In this document: one piece after another, positions 10,391 through 20,241 of the stretch
How positions within the stretch are numbered: position 1 is the first letter of the stretch
Layout of the letters: every line of letters begins with the position of its first letter
Source of the DNA: Gammaproteobacteria bacterium
Lineage (GTDB): Bacteria; Pseudomonadota; Gammaproteobacteria; Xanthomonadales; SZUA-36
Direction of reading: 5' to 3'
Length of the DNA: 64,000 nucleotides
Assembly (NCBI GenBank): GCA_030428105.1
Contig: JAUIBE010000006.1
Span: 1 to 64,000, forward strand
Translations under genes and position numbers: made by a program
The notes under the pieces: generated by a model
Database searches by the model: none
Seen by the model: only the letters and a program-made list of their open reading frames with translations
What the model was told of the DNA's origin: nothing

Positions 10391-11389
10391 ATGAAGCAAG
10401 TCGAAGGCCTGGTACGCAGTGCGCTGTCCGAAATCGCCGACAGCCAGGAGTTGCGCGCGCTGGATGAAATCCGCGTTCGCTACCTGGGCAAGAAAGGCGA
10501 AGTAACGGCCTTGCTGAAAACCCTGGGTGGCATGCCGCCCGAGGAACGCAAGTCATTTGGACAGGCGGTGAATGCCGCAAGGGACCAGCTGGGCGAGGCC
10601 ATTTCGGCGCGCAAGGCGGCCCTCGAGTCTGCTGCCATGGAGCAAAAGCTCCTTTCCGAGCAACTGGATGTAACACTCCCCGGCCGGGGTGACCGGCCGG
10701 GTGGGTTGCACCCGGTAACCATGGCGATGGACCGCGCGATCCGCATTTTCGGCCAGCTCGGTTTCGACGTGGCGACCGGCCCCGAGGTTGAAGACGATTT
10801 CTACAACTTCGAAGCGCTGAATTTTCCGCCCCACCATCCGGCGCGGGCGATGCACGACACCTTCTATTTTGGCGATGGGCGCCTGTTGCGCACTCATACG
10901 TCGCCGGTGCAGATTCGCGCCATGAAGGCGGGCGACCCGCCGTTCCGGCTGATTGCCCCCGGCAAGGTCTACCGCAGCGATTCGGACCAGACCCATACGC
11001 CGATGTTTCACCAGATTGAAGGCCTGCTGGTGGGTGAGAACGTCACCATGGCGGACCTCAAGGGTGTGCTGCACGAGTTCGTCAATGGCTTCTTCGAACG
11101 CTCATTGGGGCTGCGCTTCCGGCCTTCCTATTTTCCCTTCACCGAGCCGTCCGCAGAAATGGATATCGCCTGGGAACGCGAAGGCAAGAGCGAGGACTCG
11201 TGGCTGGAGATTCTTGGCTGCGGCATGGTGCACCCGAACGTGCTGCGCGCTTGTGATGTCGACCCGGAGCGCTACACCGGCTATGCCTGGGGCATGGGCG
11301 TGGAACGGCTGGCAATGCTGCGCTACGGCGTAACCGACCTGCGCCAGCTGTTCGAAAACGACCTGCAGTTCCTGCGTCAGTTCCACTGA
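10391..11389 (+). CDS. pheS: Phenylalanine--tRNA ligase alpha subunit
   Basis: The catalytic subunit of the alpha2beta2 PheRS, 332 residues: N-terminal coiled coil (about 1-90), then the class II core with [29 protein letters not shown] and the C-terminal motif 3 [17 protein letters not shown]. Unlike E. coli pheST there is no room for a phenylalanine leader peptide: only 21 bases separate it from rplT, so it depends on upstream promoters. pheT follows after 22 bases. Confidence 0.98.
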   Translation: MKQVEGLVRSALSEIADSQELRALDEIRVRYLGKKGEVTALLKTLGGMPPEERKSFGQAVNAARDQLGEAISARKAALESAAMEQKLLSEQLDVTLPGRGDRPGGLHPVTMAMDRAIRIFGQLGFDVATGPEVEDDFYNFEALNFPPHHPARAMHDTFYFGDGRLLRTHTSPVQIRAMKAGDPPFRLIAPGKVYRSDSDQTHTPMFHQIEGLLVGENVTMADLKGVLHEFVNGFFERSLGLRFRPSYFPFTEPSAEMDIAWEREGKSEDSWLEILGCGMVHPNVLRACDVDPERYTGYAWGMGVERLAMLRYGVTDLRQLFENDLQFLRQFH

Positions 11390-11411
11390 GTCAGGCAAGG
11401 GGCGGAATCTT

Positions 11412-13799
11412 ATGAAATTCAGCTACAACTGGCTCAAGCGCTGGGTGGACATCGATATGGACGCCCATGCACTGGCAGACCGCCTGACCGCGGCCGGCCT
11501 GGAAGTGGACGAAGTGGCGCCAACCGGTGGCGCATTCACTGGCGTGGTGACCGCAGTTGTTCGCGACTGCCAGCCACACCCGGATGCCGACAAGCTCGCG
11601 GTGTGCACGGTGGACGCTGGTGATGGCGAGCCACTGCAAATCGTTTGCGGCGCACCGAACGCGCGCGCAGGCCTGGTAGCGCCACTGGCCAAAATCGGCG
11701 CTCGCCTGGGTGAAGACTTCAAGGTTGGCAAGGCCAGGCTGCGCGGCGTGGAATCCAGTGGCATGCTCTGTTCAGCGAAAGAACTGGGCCTGAGCGACGA
11801 CCACTCCGGCCTGCTCGAGCTGCCGGAAGGGGTGGAGCCTGGCCAGGACTTTCGAGCCTTCCTTGGCCTGGACGACCACGAAATCACCGTCGACCTGACG
11901 CCCAACCGCGCCGACTGTCTGTCGATCCGTGGCATCGCTCGCGATGTTGCGGCAAGCTGCAGCGCCGATTTTATCGATCACGAGGTGGCGGCAGTTGCAC
12001 CCACCATCGACGACACCCTGCCGATCCGGCTCGACAGCCCCGGGGACTGCCCGCGCTACGTCGGTCGCATCGTTCGCGGCATCGACCCGCAAGCCAGGAC
12101 ACCGCTTTGGATGAAGGAAGCCCTGCGCCGCAGCGGCATTCGCTCCATTTCAGCGGTGGTCGACATCACCAACTACGTCCTGCTTGAGCTGGGCCAGCCG
12201 ATGCACGCCTTTGACCTGGGCAAGATCGACAGCGAGATCCTGGTCCGTCCCGGCATCAAGGGCGAAAAGCTGGTGTTGCTGGACGACCAGGAAATTGAGC
12301 TCGACGATTCGGTGCTGGCCATTTGTGACGCCAACGGCCCGGTCGCCCTGGGCGGCATCATGGGCGGGTTGGACAGCAGCGTAACCGACGAAACCACCGA
12401 CATCCTGTTCGAGGCCGCCTGGTTTAAACCGGCCACCATCATGGGCAAAGCGCGTGATTTTGGCCTGCATACCGATGCATCGCACCGTTTTGAGCGTGGC
12501 GTGGACACCGCCTACCAGCAACGTGCCGTGGAGCGCGCCACCGCCCTGCTGCTGGAAATAGCCGGTGGCCAGCCCGGTCCGGTCATGGTGGCGGAGTCGG
12601 CCGAACACATTCCGGCCAATGGTCCGGTTCGGGTTCGGCTGGAGCGCATCAACAAGGTGCTGGGCACGCAAATTGACGCCACCCAGGTTGAAGACATTCT
12701 CACTCGCCTGGGCATGACCGTCACCGCGGTGGAAGGCGGCTGGGAAGCAGTGGCCCCCAGTGCGCGCTTCGATATTGAAATTGAAGAAGACCTGATCGAG
12801 GAAGTGGCGCGCATTTACGGCTACGACAACATCCCTGAAGCGAAGCCTTCCGGTGTGCTTTCAGTGGGTACGGCATCCAGCCACGCCGTGCCGCTGTCGC
12901 GCCTGCAGGCCACGTTGTGCGCAGCCGGTTACCAGGAAGTCATCAATTACAGCTTCGTGGAACCCGGCTTGTTGCAAACCCTGGGCATGGAAGAGGGCGC
13001 TTTGCCGCTCGCCAATCCGCTGTCCGCCGACATGGCGGTGATGCGCACCAGCCTGTTGCCAGGTTTGCTGACCAGCCTGGCGCGCAATACGCGCCGCCAG
13101 CAGCCACGCGTGCGGTTGTTCGAAACCGGCGTGACTTTCCACCAGGGCGATACCCTGGTTGAAGTGGAGCGTATTGCCGGCGTGGTGTGCGGATCTGCCC
13201 ATCCGGAGCAATGGAGCGCGGAACGTCGCGAGGTGGATTTCTTCGACCTCAAGGGCGATGTCGAGCGCATGCTGGCCCTGGCCGGCCATGAGCGCAGGGT
13301 GCGTTTCAAGGCCAGCAAGAAGGCCTGGACCCATCCCGGAATTAGCGCCGAGGTGCTGGTTGAGAGCGGGGCTGGTGAGGCCTCCGTTGGCTGGTGTGCA
13401 GCGCTCCACCCAGGCGTGTTAAAGGCACTGGAAATCAGACAAGTGGTTGTGGCCTTTGAGCTGGACTTGAAGGCACTCACATCAAGGGAAGTTCCATACG
13501 CGAAAACTTATTCGCGATTCCCATCGATCAGGCGTGACCTGGCCTTGGAAGTTCCGGTTGAAGTGAGCTACCAGGCTGTGCATGATTGCGTGACTGAAGT
13601 GAGCGGCGCACTTTTGAAGAATTTGGTAATATTTGATGTATATGAAGGCCAGAATTTAACAAGTGGGTACAAAAGTCTGGCTATTGGCTTGATTTTACAG
13701 CACGTTTCCAGCACTCTTACTGACGAAGCCGTAGACGCTCTGGTTGGCCAGACCGTGGCCGAATTGGAGCAGAGGCTGGGTGCTCGGTTGAGAGGGTAA
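11412..13799 (+). CDS. pheT: Phenylalanine--tRNA ligase beta subunit
   Basis: The 795-residue beta subunit, which carries tRNA binding and editing of Tyr-tRNA-Phe. Domains in order: EMAP-like tRNA-binding OB fold (about 39-150, with [15 protein letters not shown]), B3/B4 editing domain ([21 protein letters not shown] begins near residue 240), B5, catalytic-like core, and a C-terminal FDX anticodon-binding domain ([15 protein letters not shown]). The stop is 2 bases before ihfA, as in E. coli. Confidence 0.98.
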   Translation: MKFSYNWLKRWVDIDMDAHALADRLTAAGLEVDEVAPTGGAFTGVVTAVVRDCQPHPDADKLAVCTVDAGDGEPLQIVCGAPNARAGLVAPLAKIGARLGEDFKVGKARLRGVESSGMLCSAKELGLSDDHSGLLELPEGVEPGQDFRAFLGLDDHEITVDLTPNRADCLSIRGIARDVAASCSADFIDHEVAAVAPTIDDTLPIRLDSPGDCPRYVGRIVRGIDPQARTPLWMKEALRRSGIRSISAVVDITNYVLLELGQPMHAFDLGKIDSEILVRPGIKGEKLVLLDDQEIELDDSVLAICDANGPVALGGIMGGLDSSVTDETTDILFEAAWFKPATIMGKARDFGLHTDASHRFERGVDTAYQQRAVERATALLLEIAGGQPGPVMVAESAEHIPANGPVRVRLERINKVLGTQIDATQVEDILTRLGMTVTAVEGGWEAVAPSARFDIEIEEDLIEEVARIYGYDNIPEAKPSGVLSVGTASSHAVPLSRLQATLCAAGYQEVINYSFVEPGLLQTLGMEEGALPLANPLSADMAVMRTSLLPGLLTSLARNTRRQQPRVRLFETGVTFHQGDTLVEVERIAGVVCGSAHPEQWSAERREVDFFDLKGDVERMLALAGHERRVRFKASKKAWTHPGISAEVLVESGAGEASVGWCAALHPGVLKALEIRQVVVAFELDLKALTSREVPYAKTYSRFPSIRRDLALEVPVEVSYQAVHDCVTEVSGALLKNLVIFDVYEGQNLTSGYKSLAIGLILQHVSSTLTDEAVDALVGQTVAELEQRLGARLRG

Positions 13800-13801
13800 C
13801 A

Positions 13802-14101
13802 ATGTCATTGACGAAGGCAGACATCGCGGATCGCCTGTTTGAAGAAGTGGGCTTGAACAAACGCGAGGCCAAGGAATTTGTAGACGCCTATTTCGAGGCA
13901 ATTCGTACCGCACTCGAAGAGGGGGACAACGTCAAGCTGTCCGGATTCGGTAATTTTCAGTTGCGTGACAAGAAGCAACGTCCGGGCAGGAATCCTAAGA
14001 CCGGCGAGGAAATTCCCATTTCGGCACGGCGGGTTGTCACATTCCGGCCGGGTCAGAAACTACGTTCGAGAGTAGAAGCGTATGTTGGATCAGGGGACTG
14101 A
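13802..14101 (+). CDS. ihfA: Integration host factor alpha subunit
   Basis: A 99-residue HU-family DNA-bending protein that pairs with IHF beta (not in the window). [13 protein letters not shown] at the start, the [22 protein letters not shown] arm in two adjoining parts and ISARRVVTF are the IHF-alpha signature. It starts 2 bases after pheT, so translation is likely coupled. Its end overlaps the next gene by 20 bases. Confidence 0.97.
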   Translation: MSLTKADIADRLFEEVGLNKREAKEFVDAYFEAIRTALEEGDNVKLSGFGNFQLRDKKQRPGRNPKTGEEIPISARRVVTFRPGQKLRSRVEAYVGSGD

Positions 14102-14438
14102 TCGCGAACTTCCGCCGATCCCGGCGAAAAGATATTTCACAATTGGGGAAGTCAGCGAGTTGTGTGGCGTCAAGCCGCATGTGCTGCGCTATTGGGAACA
14201 GGAGTTCGAGCCCCTTAAACCGGTAAAAAGACGTGGTAACCGCCGCTATTACCAGCGCGGTGACGTGATCATGATCCGCCAGATTCGCAGCCTGCTGTAC
14301 GACCAGGGTTACACCATTGGTGGTGCCCGGCAGATGCTGGAGAGTGGCGAGGCCAAGGAAGACGTCAACCGCAGCCAGCAGATCATCCGCCAGGTTCGCC
14401 TGGAGCTGGAGCAGGTTCTGCAGGTGCTGAAGCGATAA
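14082..14438 (+). CDS. MerR-family transcriptional regulator
   Basis: A 118-residue MerR-type protein: winged helix [22 protein letters not shown] at about residues 17-38 (read in two parts), [12 protein letters not shown], then a C-terminal helix for dimerisation. There is no effector domain and no cysteine cluster, so it is not a mercury sensor. The ATG lies inside the end of ihfA (20-base overlap), indicating translational coupling; this ihfA-merR pair is common in gammaproteobacteria, where the target is unknown. Confidence 0.9.
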   Translation: MLDQGTDRELPPIPAKRYFTIGEVSELCGVKPHVLRYWEQEFEPLKPVKRRGNRRYYQRGDVIMIRQIRSLLYDQGYTIGGARQMLESGEAKEDVNRSQQIIRQVRLELEQVLQVLKR

Positions 14439-14499
14439 GTGGCGATTGTTCCGGGCGGTTTCTGTGCCGTTCGAGTTATTTTTCCTTTCTGAATTGAAT

Positions 14500-14505
14500 T
14501 AAAAT
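14500..14505 (+). promoter_or_regulatory. -10 element of tRNA-Pro promoter
   Basis: TAAAAT followed by a GC-rich discriminator (GCTTCCGCC) about 57 bases before the tRNA. The -35 region is poor (T-rich, near 14477-14483). The strong -10 and GC-rich discriminator fit a stable-RNA promoter. Confidence 0.45.
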
Positions 14506-14561
14506 GCTTCCGCCCGCAACTATGCGGGGTCCAAACGGTTTTTCTGGACAGTTTTTCAGGT

Positions 14562-14638
<77 letters not shown>

Positions 14639-14745
14639 GTTCTATCCATTCGCCGGGAGCGAGTGAGAATGCACCAACGGAACCGGGTTGGCCCCGACGG
14701 CAACCACGGCATCCGTCTATTCCGCTAAGCAGCGGGGATACGCGT

Positions 14746-15732
14746 ATGAAATCACCACAGACCATACTTCGCGACATGCCGGACATTGCCAAGGAGATTT
14801 CCGCCGAAGTGGCCGGAAACCTCGACTGGGTAGGCATGAACGAGATCGAGATGCCCGTGCGAATCGAAGATGACGCCGGTAACCTGATCCAGTCCACAGC
14901 GCTGGTGACCGCGTACGTCAACATGACGGACCCTTCTGTTCGTGGCATTCACATGTCGCGCCTGTACCTGCACCTGGACAACGCGTTCAGTGAACGCGCG
15001 CTCAATCCGTGCACCCTGCGTCGCCTGTTGCGCTCATTCCTGGACTCCCATGAAGGCCTGAGTGATCGCGCCCTGGTGCGGGTTGATTTCGACTACGTCA
15101 CGCGTCGCCCCGCGCTGGCCAGCGACAATGTCGGTTGGCGCCGCTACCCGGTTTCAATGATCGGCGTGCTGGAAAACGGCGAGTTCAGCCTGGAAATGGG
15201 CCTGGAAGTGCTCTATTCCAGCACTTGCCCATGCTCAGCCGCGCTGTCACGCCAGCTGATCCAGGAGGCGTTTTCGCGCCGCTTTGGTGATGCCGAGTCG
15301 GTGGATGCCGCCCAGGTATCCGAATGGCTGAGCTCCGAGGAGGGCGTGCCCGCCACACCGCACAGCCAGCGCAGCGCGGCCGAGATCCGAGTGCGCCTGA
15401 TGCCTACCTTCGACCTGTTTCCCATCGTCGAGCTGATTGACGCGGTTGAAGATGCGCTCAAGACGCCGGTGCAGGCCACGGTCAAGCGCGAAGATGAGCA
15501 GGCCTTTGCCTTGCTGAATGGCCAGAACCTGATGTTCTGTGAAGATGCAGGTCGGCGTGTGCAGGCGGCCCTCAACGCCGACGAGCGTGTCCTCGACTTC
15601 TGGGCGCGTTGCACCCACTACGAGAGTCTCCACCCGCACAACGCGGTATCGGTGGTGACCAAGGGTGTAGACGGCGGTTACGTGGCTGGCGCTGGCGCTC
15701 CGGTGCGCCTGGGCAATCACCGCGAAAGCTGA
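14746..15732 (+). CDS. folE2: GTP cyclohydrolase IB
   Basis: Converts GTP to dihydroneopterin triphosphate for folate, and for queuosine precursors where QueD is present. The 328-residue protein belongs to the FolE2/COG1469 family: IHMSRLY, YSSTCPCSAALSRQ with the active-site Cys, and the C-terminal CTHYESLHPHNAV with the catalytic Glu and His. FolE2 can use metals other than zinc; in some bacteria it is Zur-controlled, but I see no Zur box in the 107 bases upstream. It is tail-to-tail with the M23 peptidase (1-base gap). Confidence 0.95.
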   Translation: MKSPQTILRDMPDIAKEISAEVAGNLDWVGMNEIEMPVRIEDDAGNLIQSTALVTAYVNMTDPSVRGIHMSRLYLHLDNAFSERALNPCTLRRLLRSFLDSHEGLSDRALVRVDFDYVTRRPALASDNVGWRRYPVSMIGVLENGEFSLEMGLEVLYSSTCPCSAALSRQLIQEAFSRRFGDAESVDAAQVSEWLSSEEGVPATPHSQRSAAEIRVRLMPTFDLFPIVELIDAVEDALKTPVQATVKREDEQAFALLNGQNLMFCEDAGRRVQAALNADERVLDFWARCTHYESLHPHNAVSVVTKGVDGGYVAGAGAPVRLGNHRES

Positions 15733-15733
15733 T

Positions 15734-16552
15734 TCAGGGGTCGGGCGACCCTTCCACCAGCGGTTGCGGGTCTACCCGCCGATCCAGCCAGTTCATTCTC
15801 CAGTCCAGGTGTGGTCCGGAAGCTCTCCCGGTGGCGCCAATGCGCGCAATCAAATCACCCTGGTTAACGGTTTCTCCGGGTTCCACCAGGACCTCGCTCA
15901 GGTGCAGGAAGCTGGAACTCAGCCCATGGCCGTGGTCGAGTATCACGGTGCCTCCTGAGAAATAGAGGTCTTGCTCCGCCAGGGTTATCACCCCGGATGC
16001 GGGGGCGTAAACCGGTGAGCCGGTGGGCGCAGCGATATCGAGGCCGTAGTGCGGGCGCCGCGGCTCGCCGTTGAGTACACGCTGTGAGCCGTAGACACCA
16101 CTGATTCTGCCACGCGCCGGCCAGGCAAAGGTCTCGGTGAAATCGGTCCGCTCATCGCGCACTGCGCGCGCAGAACTGACCAGTGCCGCTTCGCGCTGGA
16201 TGCGCTCTGTGGCGGAAGGGTCAGGGGTGACGGTTCTTGGTGGCAAGCCATCAACCCGCTCAATGTCGTATTCGCGCGACGCCACCCCCAGCGCCTGCTC
16301 AAACGGTTCGCCGCCCGGCGTGGAGACTCGCAGCAGCCGTGTTCCGGTCTCGTCGCGGTCAAAGCCGATGACGAAGGCTCCGGAAGGGGAGACCATGATG
16401 GTCTTCCCATCCAGCGTGACGCTACTGCCCGCGGGCGCCTGGCCAAAAATCAAACCACCCTGCACGGCATCACCGCGAAGGCTGACCGCGGGCTCCGCGG
16501 CCACTGCCGCGATGGTCAGCAGCAGAGCCAATGCCGATGCGAGTGTGCGCAT
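15734..16552 (-). CDS. M23-family metallopeptidase, exported
   Basis: A 272-residue LytM-type protein. Signal peptide (1-19, ending AVAA), a beta-rich N-terminal region with VTLDGKTIMVSPSGAF, then the M23 domain at about 160-265 with the zinc ligands visible as HYGLDIAAP (H-x3-D), the HGHG strand and the H-L-D ending of SGPHLDW. Such enzymes cut peptidoglycan cross-bridges or act in envelope assembly. It starts 20 bases after the mltD stop on the same strand, so a two-gene cell-wall operon is likely. Active site looks intact. Confidence 0.88.
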   Translation of the reverse strand: MRTLASALALLLTIAAVAAEPAVSLRGDAVQGGLIFGQAPAGSSVTLDGKTIMVSPSGAFVIGFDRDETGTRLLRVSTPGGEPFEQALGVASREYDIERVDGLPPRTVTPDPSATERIQREAALVSSARAVRDERTDFTETFAWPARGRISGVYGSQRVLNGEPRRPHYGLDIAAPTGSPVYAPASGVITLAEQDLYFSGGTVILDHGHGLSSSFLHLSEVLVEPGETVNQGDLIARIGATGRASGPHLDWRMNWLDRRVDPQPLVEGSPDP

Positions 16553-16572
16553 GAGGGAAGGGCGCCTGGAAT

Positions 16573-18156
16573 TCAGGGGTTAATGGTAATGTTCTGGCCG
16601 GGCTGCAGCACCGAGCCGGAAGAAAGGCCGTTCCAGGCCATCAGGTCTTTCAGCGCCACCTTGTGCTTGCGCGCGATGCTCCATAGCGAGTCGCCACGTT
16701 GAACGGTGTACTTGAAGCTTCCGCTCGAAGCGCCTGGCCTGGCGCCCGGGCTACTGAACACGATGATGTTCTTGCCGGCGCGCAAGGTACGGGGGTCTGA
16801 AATATTGTTCCAGCGCTGCAGGTCAGCGACCGAAACCTTGTACTGCCTGGCGATCACCGACAGGCTCTCGCCCTGGCGTACACGATGGGTCATGCGATCA
16901 GCCGCGATCAGGCCCGACTGCAGTTCGGCCAATTCAGTAGCGGCCTTGGCGTACAGCGGGTCGATCATCAATTGCTCGTCGCGAGGCAACCGCAGCTTCT
17001 GGCCGACACGAATCGTATCGCTGCTCAGGTTGTTTGCGCTGCGCAATACGTCAACCGGAACGTGGTGGCGCACCGCGAGTTTCGACAGGCTGTCGCCCGG
17101 CTCAACGCTTACCTGGTCCCACTTCATTAGCGAGCCGGGCTCCTGGGATTCCAGCGCAACGCGAAGCCGTTTCGCGTTCTCTACCGGCAGCACCACGTGG
17201 AAAGGACCATCGGGCGAAGTCGCGAAGCGGTTGTAACCCGGATTCAGGGTAAACAGCTGGTCGATGGGTACTTCGGCCAGTTGTGAAACCAACACGAGGT
17301 CGGCCTGGTAACCCACATCCACAGCGGCGATGACCGGCTGGTTGGGCGTGGGCGCAATCTTGAAATCATATTGTTCCGGGTACTGGAAGATGCACGCCAG
17401 GCCAAGCAGCTTGGGCACGTAGCCGCGGGTTTCGCGCGGCAGGCGGATGTTCCAGTAGTCGGTTGGCTTGCCGGCGGCGCGGTTGCGCTTGATGGACCGT
17501 CCCACGCGGCCTTCGCCGGAGTTGTACCCGGCCAGCGCCAGCAGCCAGTCGTCGAACATCCCATGCATGGCGGCCAAGTAGTCGAGCGCCGCGCCGGTTG
17601 CCGAATACACATCGCGCCTGCCGTCGTACCACCAGTTCTGTTTCAGGCCGTAGCGCTTGCCGGTTTCACTGATGAACTGCCAGGTGCCCAGTGCGCGGCC
17701 GCGCGAGTAGGCAAACGGGTCATAGGCCGATTCGACGATCGGCAACAGGGCGAACTCGCCCGGCATATCGCGCCGTTCCAGTTCTTCGGCGATGTAGTAA
17801 ATCCATGGTTGGGCACGCTTGAAGATACGCGCCATGTAATCGGGCCGGGCGGCGTACCAGTCGGCCCACTGGCGGCTGACCTCGTGCTCGCGGCAGTCTT
17901 CCAGGGCGAAATTGTGAACCAGGCGCTCCCACACATTGGGGTGGGCGTGCGAATCTTCAGCGCTTTCCTGCGCTTCGTCTTCGGCGGCGTCGGGTTCGAA
18001 CAGGTGCTCGTCAACCGTGACCACGGAACTGTGGATAGGTTGCTGCTGGGCAGACACCTTGGGCGGGGGAGTGGGGTCGGGCTGCGGCGGGGCCGATGTG
18101 GTGGCACATCCGGCAAGCAGCAGCGCCGCGGTAATGGCGATAAAGCGAAAAAGCAC
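16573..18156 (-). CDS. mltD: Membrane-bound lytic transglycosylase D with three LysM repeats
   Basis: A 527-residue outer-membrane lipoprotein: signal ending LLAGC (lipobox Cys near 17), proline-rich linker, SLT domain (ELALLPIVESAYDPFAYS with the catalytic Glu, LALAGYNSGEGRV), then three LysM domains in the C-terminal third (PGDSLSKLA, QGESLSVIA, RGDSLWSIA). E. coli MltD has two. The frame opens at GTG 18162, but AGGGAG is 5 bases before the GTG at 18156, which I prefer. The M23 peptidase follows. Confidence 0.94.
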   Translation of the reverse strand: MLFRFIAITAALLLAGCATTSAPPQPDPTPPPKVSAQQQPIHSSVVTVDEHLFEPDAAEDEAQESAEDSHAHPNVWERLVHNFALEDCREHEVSRQWADWYAARPDYMARIFKRAQPWIYYIAEELERRDMPGEFALLPIVESAYDPFAYSRGRALGTWQFISETGKRYGLKQNWWYDGRRDVYSATGAALDYLAAMHGMFDDWLLALAGYNSGEGRVGRSIKRNRAAGKPTDYWNIRLPRETRGYVPKLLGLACIFQYPEQYDFKIAPTPNQPVIAAVDVGYQADLVLVSQLAEVPIDQLFTLNPGYNRFATSPDGPFHVVLPVENAKRLRVALESQEPGSLMKWDQVSVEPGDSLSKLAVRHHVPVDVLRSANNLSSDTIRVGQKLRLPRDEQLMIDPLYAKAATELAELQSGLIAADRMTHRVRQGESLSVIARQYKVSVADLQRWNNISDPRTLRAGKNIIVFSSPGARPGASSGSFKYTVQRGDSLWSIARKHKVALKDLMAWNGLSSGSVLQPGQNITINP

Positions 18157-18188
18157 GAACACTCCCTTAAATCTTGTTTTCGGTCGCT

Positions 18189-18216
18189 ATTATGCAGCTA
18201 GAACCAACGGGGTCAA
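18189..18216 (-). promoter_or_regulatory. Promoter of mltD
   Basis: On the minus strand, TTGACC (18216-18211), a 16-base spacer and CATAAT (18194-18189): both hexamers match consensus at 5/6. The predicted start near 18182 gives a 5' UTR of about 25 bases. Confidence 0.65.
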
Positions 18217-18263
18217 TTAAATTACCGTTAAATGACAAGCAGTTTGGGACGACAGGAAATGCG

Positions 18264-19067
18264 TCAGGATGCGTCTTTCCACGCCCGGATTACTCCCAGT
18301 ACCGATGCGCCGGGGGTTGCCGAGGGGTCGATGTTCTGCGCGGCGCGCACCACGGGTGGCTGGCGCGTTCGCATAAACGGATTCACCCGCAGTTCTTCGC
18401 CGATGGTTCCGGGCAGGGTGATCTCTCCTGCTTGCCGCAGTTTCTTCGCGGCCTGCAACTTGTTCGCCAGGGGCTGGTTGTCCGGCTCGACCAGGCGTGC
18501 GAATTCGCAGTTGGAAAGGGTGTACTCGTGGCCGCAATACACCTCGGTTTCCGGGGGCAATTGCGCCAGTTTGTCCATCGCGGCCTGCATTTCCCGGGGG
18601 GTGCCTTCAAACAACCTTCCGCAGCCGACGCTGAACAGGGTGTCGCCGCTGAACAGCATGCCGTGACCGTGAAAGGCGATATGGCTGCGGGTATGCGCCG
18701 GCACATCGAGCACCTGGAAGGTCAGCGAAAGCGCCGGAAGTTCAACCACATCACCCTCGGAGCAAGGAGTGTGGGGAAAGTCGATCCGTTCATCGACAGG
18801 CCCGAAAGCCACCGCATCCGGAAACGCCTGCAACAGCCGGGCTGCGCCACCGATATGATCAAAGTGGTGGTGAGTCAGCAGGATGTACTGCAATTGTAGG
18901 CCGGCTCGCTCCAGGTGTTCGATCACCGGGCCGGCTTCGCCCGGGTCCACCACCGCGCAGCCGGTTCCTTCGTCGCGCAGGAGCCAGATATAATTGTCAG
19001 AGAACGCAGGAATGGCGTGGATCGAGATTCCCGCCGGTCGAGTGTCAGTCAACAGTGAATTCACCAC
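18264..19067 (-). CDS. gloB: Hydroxyacylglutathione hydrolase (glyoxalase II)
   Basis: Hydrolyses S-lactoylglutathione in methylglyoxal detoxification. A metallo-beta-lactamase fold with the metal motif THHHFDHIGG (T-H-x-H-x-D-H), HTRSHIAFH, the SGDTLF aspartate and VYCGHEYTLSN; the C-terminal substrate-binding domain has ELRVNPFMR. About 267 residues. The start is uncertain: two adjacent GTG codons (19067, 19064) or TTG further in; the conserved family start corresponds to IHAIPAFSDNYIW, about 17 codons later. Divergent from the yafS-like gene by 15 bases, the same order as E. coli. Confidence 0.93.
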   Translation of the reverse strand: MVNSLLTDTRPAGISIHAIPAFSDNYIWLLRDEGTGCAVVDPGEAGPVIEHLERAGLQLQYILLTHHHFDHIGGAARLLQAFPDAVAFGPVDERIDFPHTPCSEGDVVELPALSLTFQVLDVPAHTRSHIAFHGHGMLFSGDTLFSVGCGRLFEGTPREMQAAMDKLAQLPPETEVYCGHEYTLSNCEFARLVEPDNQPLANKLQAAKKLRQAGEITLPGTIGEELRVNPFMRTRQPPVVRAAQNIDPSATPGASVLGVIRAWKDAS

Positions 19068-19082
19068 GATGGCCAGCCGACA

Positions 19083-19793
19083 ATGCTACCAGATGGCCAT
19101 GCGCCGGTTAACGTGAAAGCCGACCGCCAGGCGCACATTGTCCAGATGGAAAACAGGCTGCTGGGCGGCTGGTTTTCGGCCGACCCGGTTTTGCCTGCTG
19201 GCCCGCGAATGGTGATCTGCGAGGCTGAGCCTCCAGCCGCCTGGGAACGGGCGGTGGAAAGTTGGCGCCTGATCGGCCCCGCACTGCAACTGGACCTTGC
19301 GGACTGCAAGCTTCGCCAGGGCGGCTTGCCGGTGGTGCGCTGCAACCTCGCGCAACTGCCGATAGAAGACGCCTGCATGAGCCTGGTCCTGGTGAGCCGG
19401 GCCGCTGGTGCGTTAACGGAAACCGTGCTGGATGAAGTGTGCAGAATCATCAGGCCTGGAGGGACCGTGCTGTTTAGTGAGCTCAACCGTTTCGGGCCGG
19501 GCGGGCTTGGGCGGGCCGGGAAAAACGCAAAACCAAAGCCAGTGGGCGTGGCTGCGCTGTCGCTGCGCAAGCAACTGGAGAGCAGGGAGATGCAAGTGAC
19601 CGCACTGCAAGGCGCTGGATTTGTTCGAAGCGCATCACCACGAGACATGAGCCGGGGGCTGGCGAGGCTGTTAACGCCGCTGGCCGATCTCCTGCTTGTC
19701 GAAGCCCGCAAGGCGGAGCCACCGGTAAGCCGGCTGGTTCCCAACAAGCCCCTGCGCGCGGTTGGCGCGCCCTCCGCCCTGGCGGGTCGCTGA
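19083..19793 (+). CDS. YafS-like, degenerate class I methyltransferase-fold protein
   Basis: A 236-residue protein in the position of E. coli yafS, between gloB and rnhA. The late methyltransferase segments are visible: LAQLPIEDACMSLVLV near 98 and VCRIIRPGGTVLFSELN near 128. The N-terminal SAM-binding E/D-x-G-x-G-x-G loop is not seen; the equivalent region reads RMVICEAEPPAAW. It may have lost SAM binding or bind it differently. Its TGA abuts the rnhA ATG, implying translational coupling. Substrate unknown. Confidence 0.7.
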   Translation: MLPDGHAPVNVKADRQAHIVQMENRLLGGWFSADPVLPAGPRMVICEAEPPAAWERAVESWRLIGPALQLDLADCKLRQGGLPVVRCNLAQLPIEDACMSLVLVSRAAGALTETVLDEVCRIIRPGGTVLFSELNRFGPGGLGRAGKNAKPKPVGVAALSLRKQLESREMQVTALQGAGFVRSASPRDMSRGLARLLTPLADLLLVEARKAEPPVSRLVPNKPLRAVGAPSALAGR

Positions 19794-20219
19794 ATGAGTG
19801 TCGTGATTTACACCGACGGGGCCTGCAGCGGAAATCCCGGCCCCGGCGGCTGGGGCGCGGTGCTTATTTACCGAGGGCATCGCAAGGAACTGTCCGGTGG
19901 AGAAAAAGAAACCACCAACAACCGCATGGAGCTAATGGCCGTAATCCGCGCCGTGGAATCGCTCAAGCGATCGTGCGAGGTGATCATTCACACCGACTCC
20001 ACCTACGTGATGAAGGGCATGAGCGAGTGGATCAAGAACTGGAAAGCACGCGGCTGGAAGACCGCCGACAAGAAGCCGGTCAAGAACCGCGAGCTGTGGC
20101 AGGAGCTGGAAGCTGCGCTGGAGCCGCACAAGGTAAAATGGAAGTGGGTGAAGGGCCACAGCGGCGTGCCCGAGAACGAGCGCGCCGACGAGCTGGCCAG
20201 GCAGGCCATCCCCCGATAA
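19794..20219 (+). CDS. rnhA: Ribonuclease HI
   Basis: Degrades RNA in RNA-DNA hybrids. At 141 residues it is slightly shorter than E. coli RNase HI (155). The four catalytic acids are visible: Asp in [11 protein letters not shown], Glu in NRMELMAVI, Asp in IHTDSTYV and Asp in ERADELAR near the C terminus. The basic handle [10 protein letters not shown] is present. The ATG follows directly on the upstream stop, and dnaQ begins 22 bases downstream on the same strand. Confidence 0.98.
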   Translation: MSVVIYTDGACSGNPGPGGWGAVLIYRGHRKELSGGEKETTNNRMELMAVIRAVESLKRSCEVIIHTDSTYVMKGMSEWIKNWKARGWKTADKKPVKNRELWQELEAALEPHKVKWKWVKGHSGVPENERADELARQAIPR

Positions 20220-20241
20220 CTGTTCAAGCTGGGAAGTCGCA

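Noticed and set aside
14639-14745. Zur operator before folE2
   Set aside because: No AT-rich palindrome of the Zur type in the interval.
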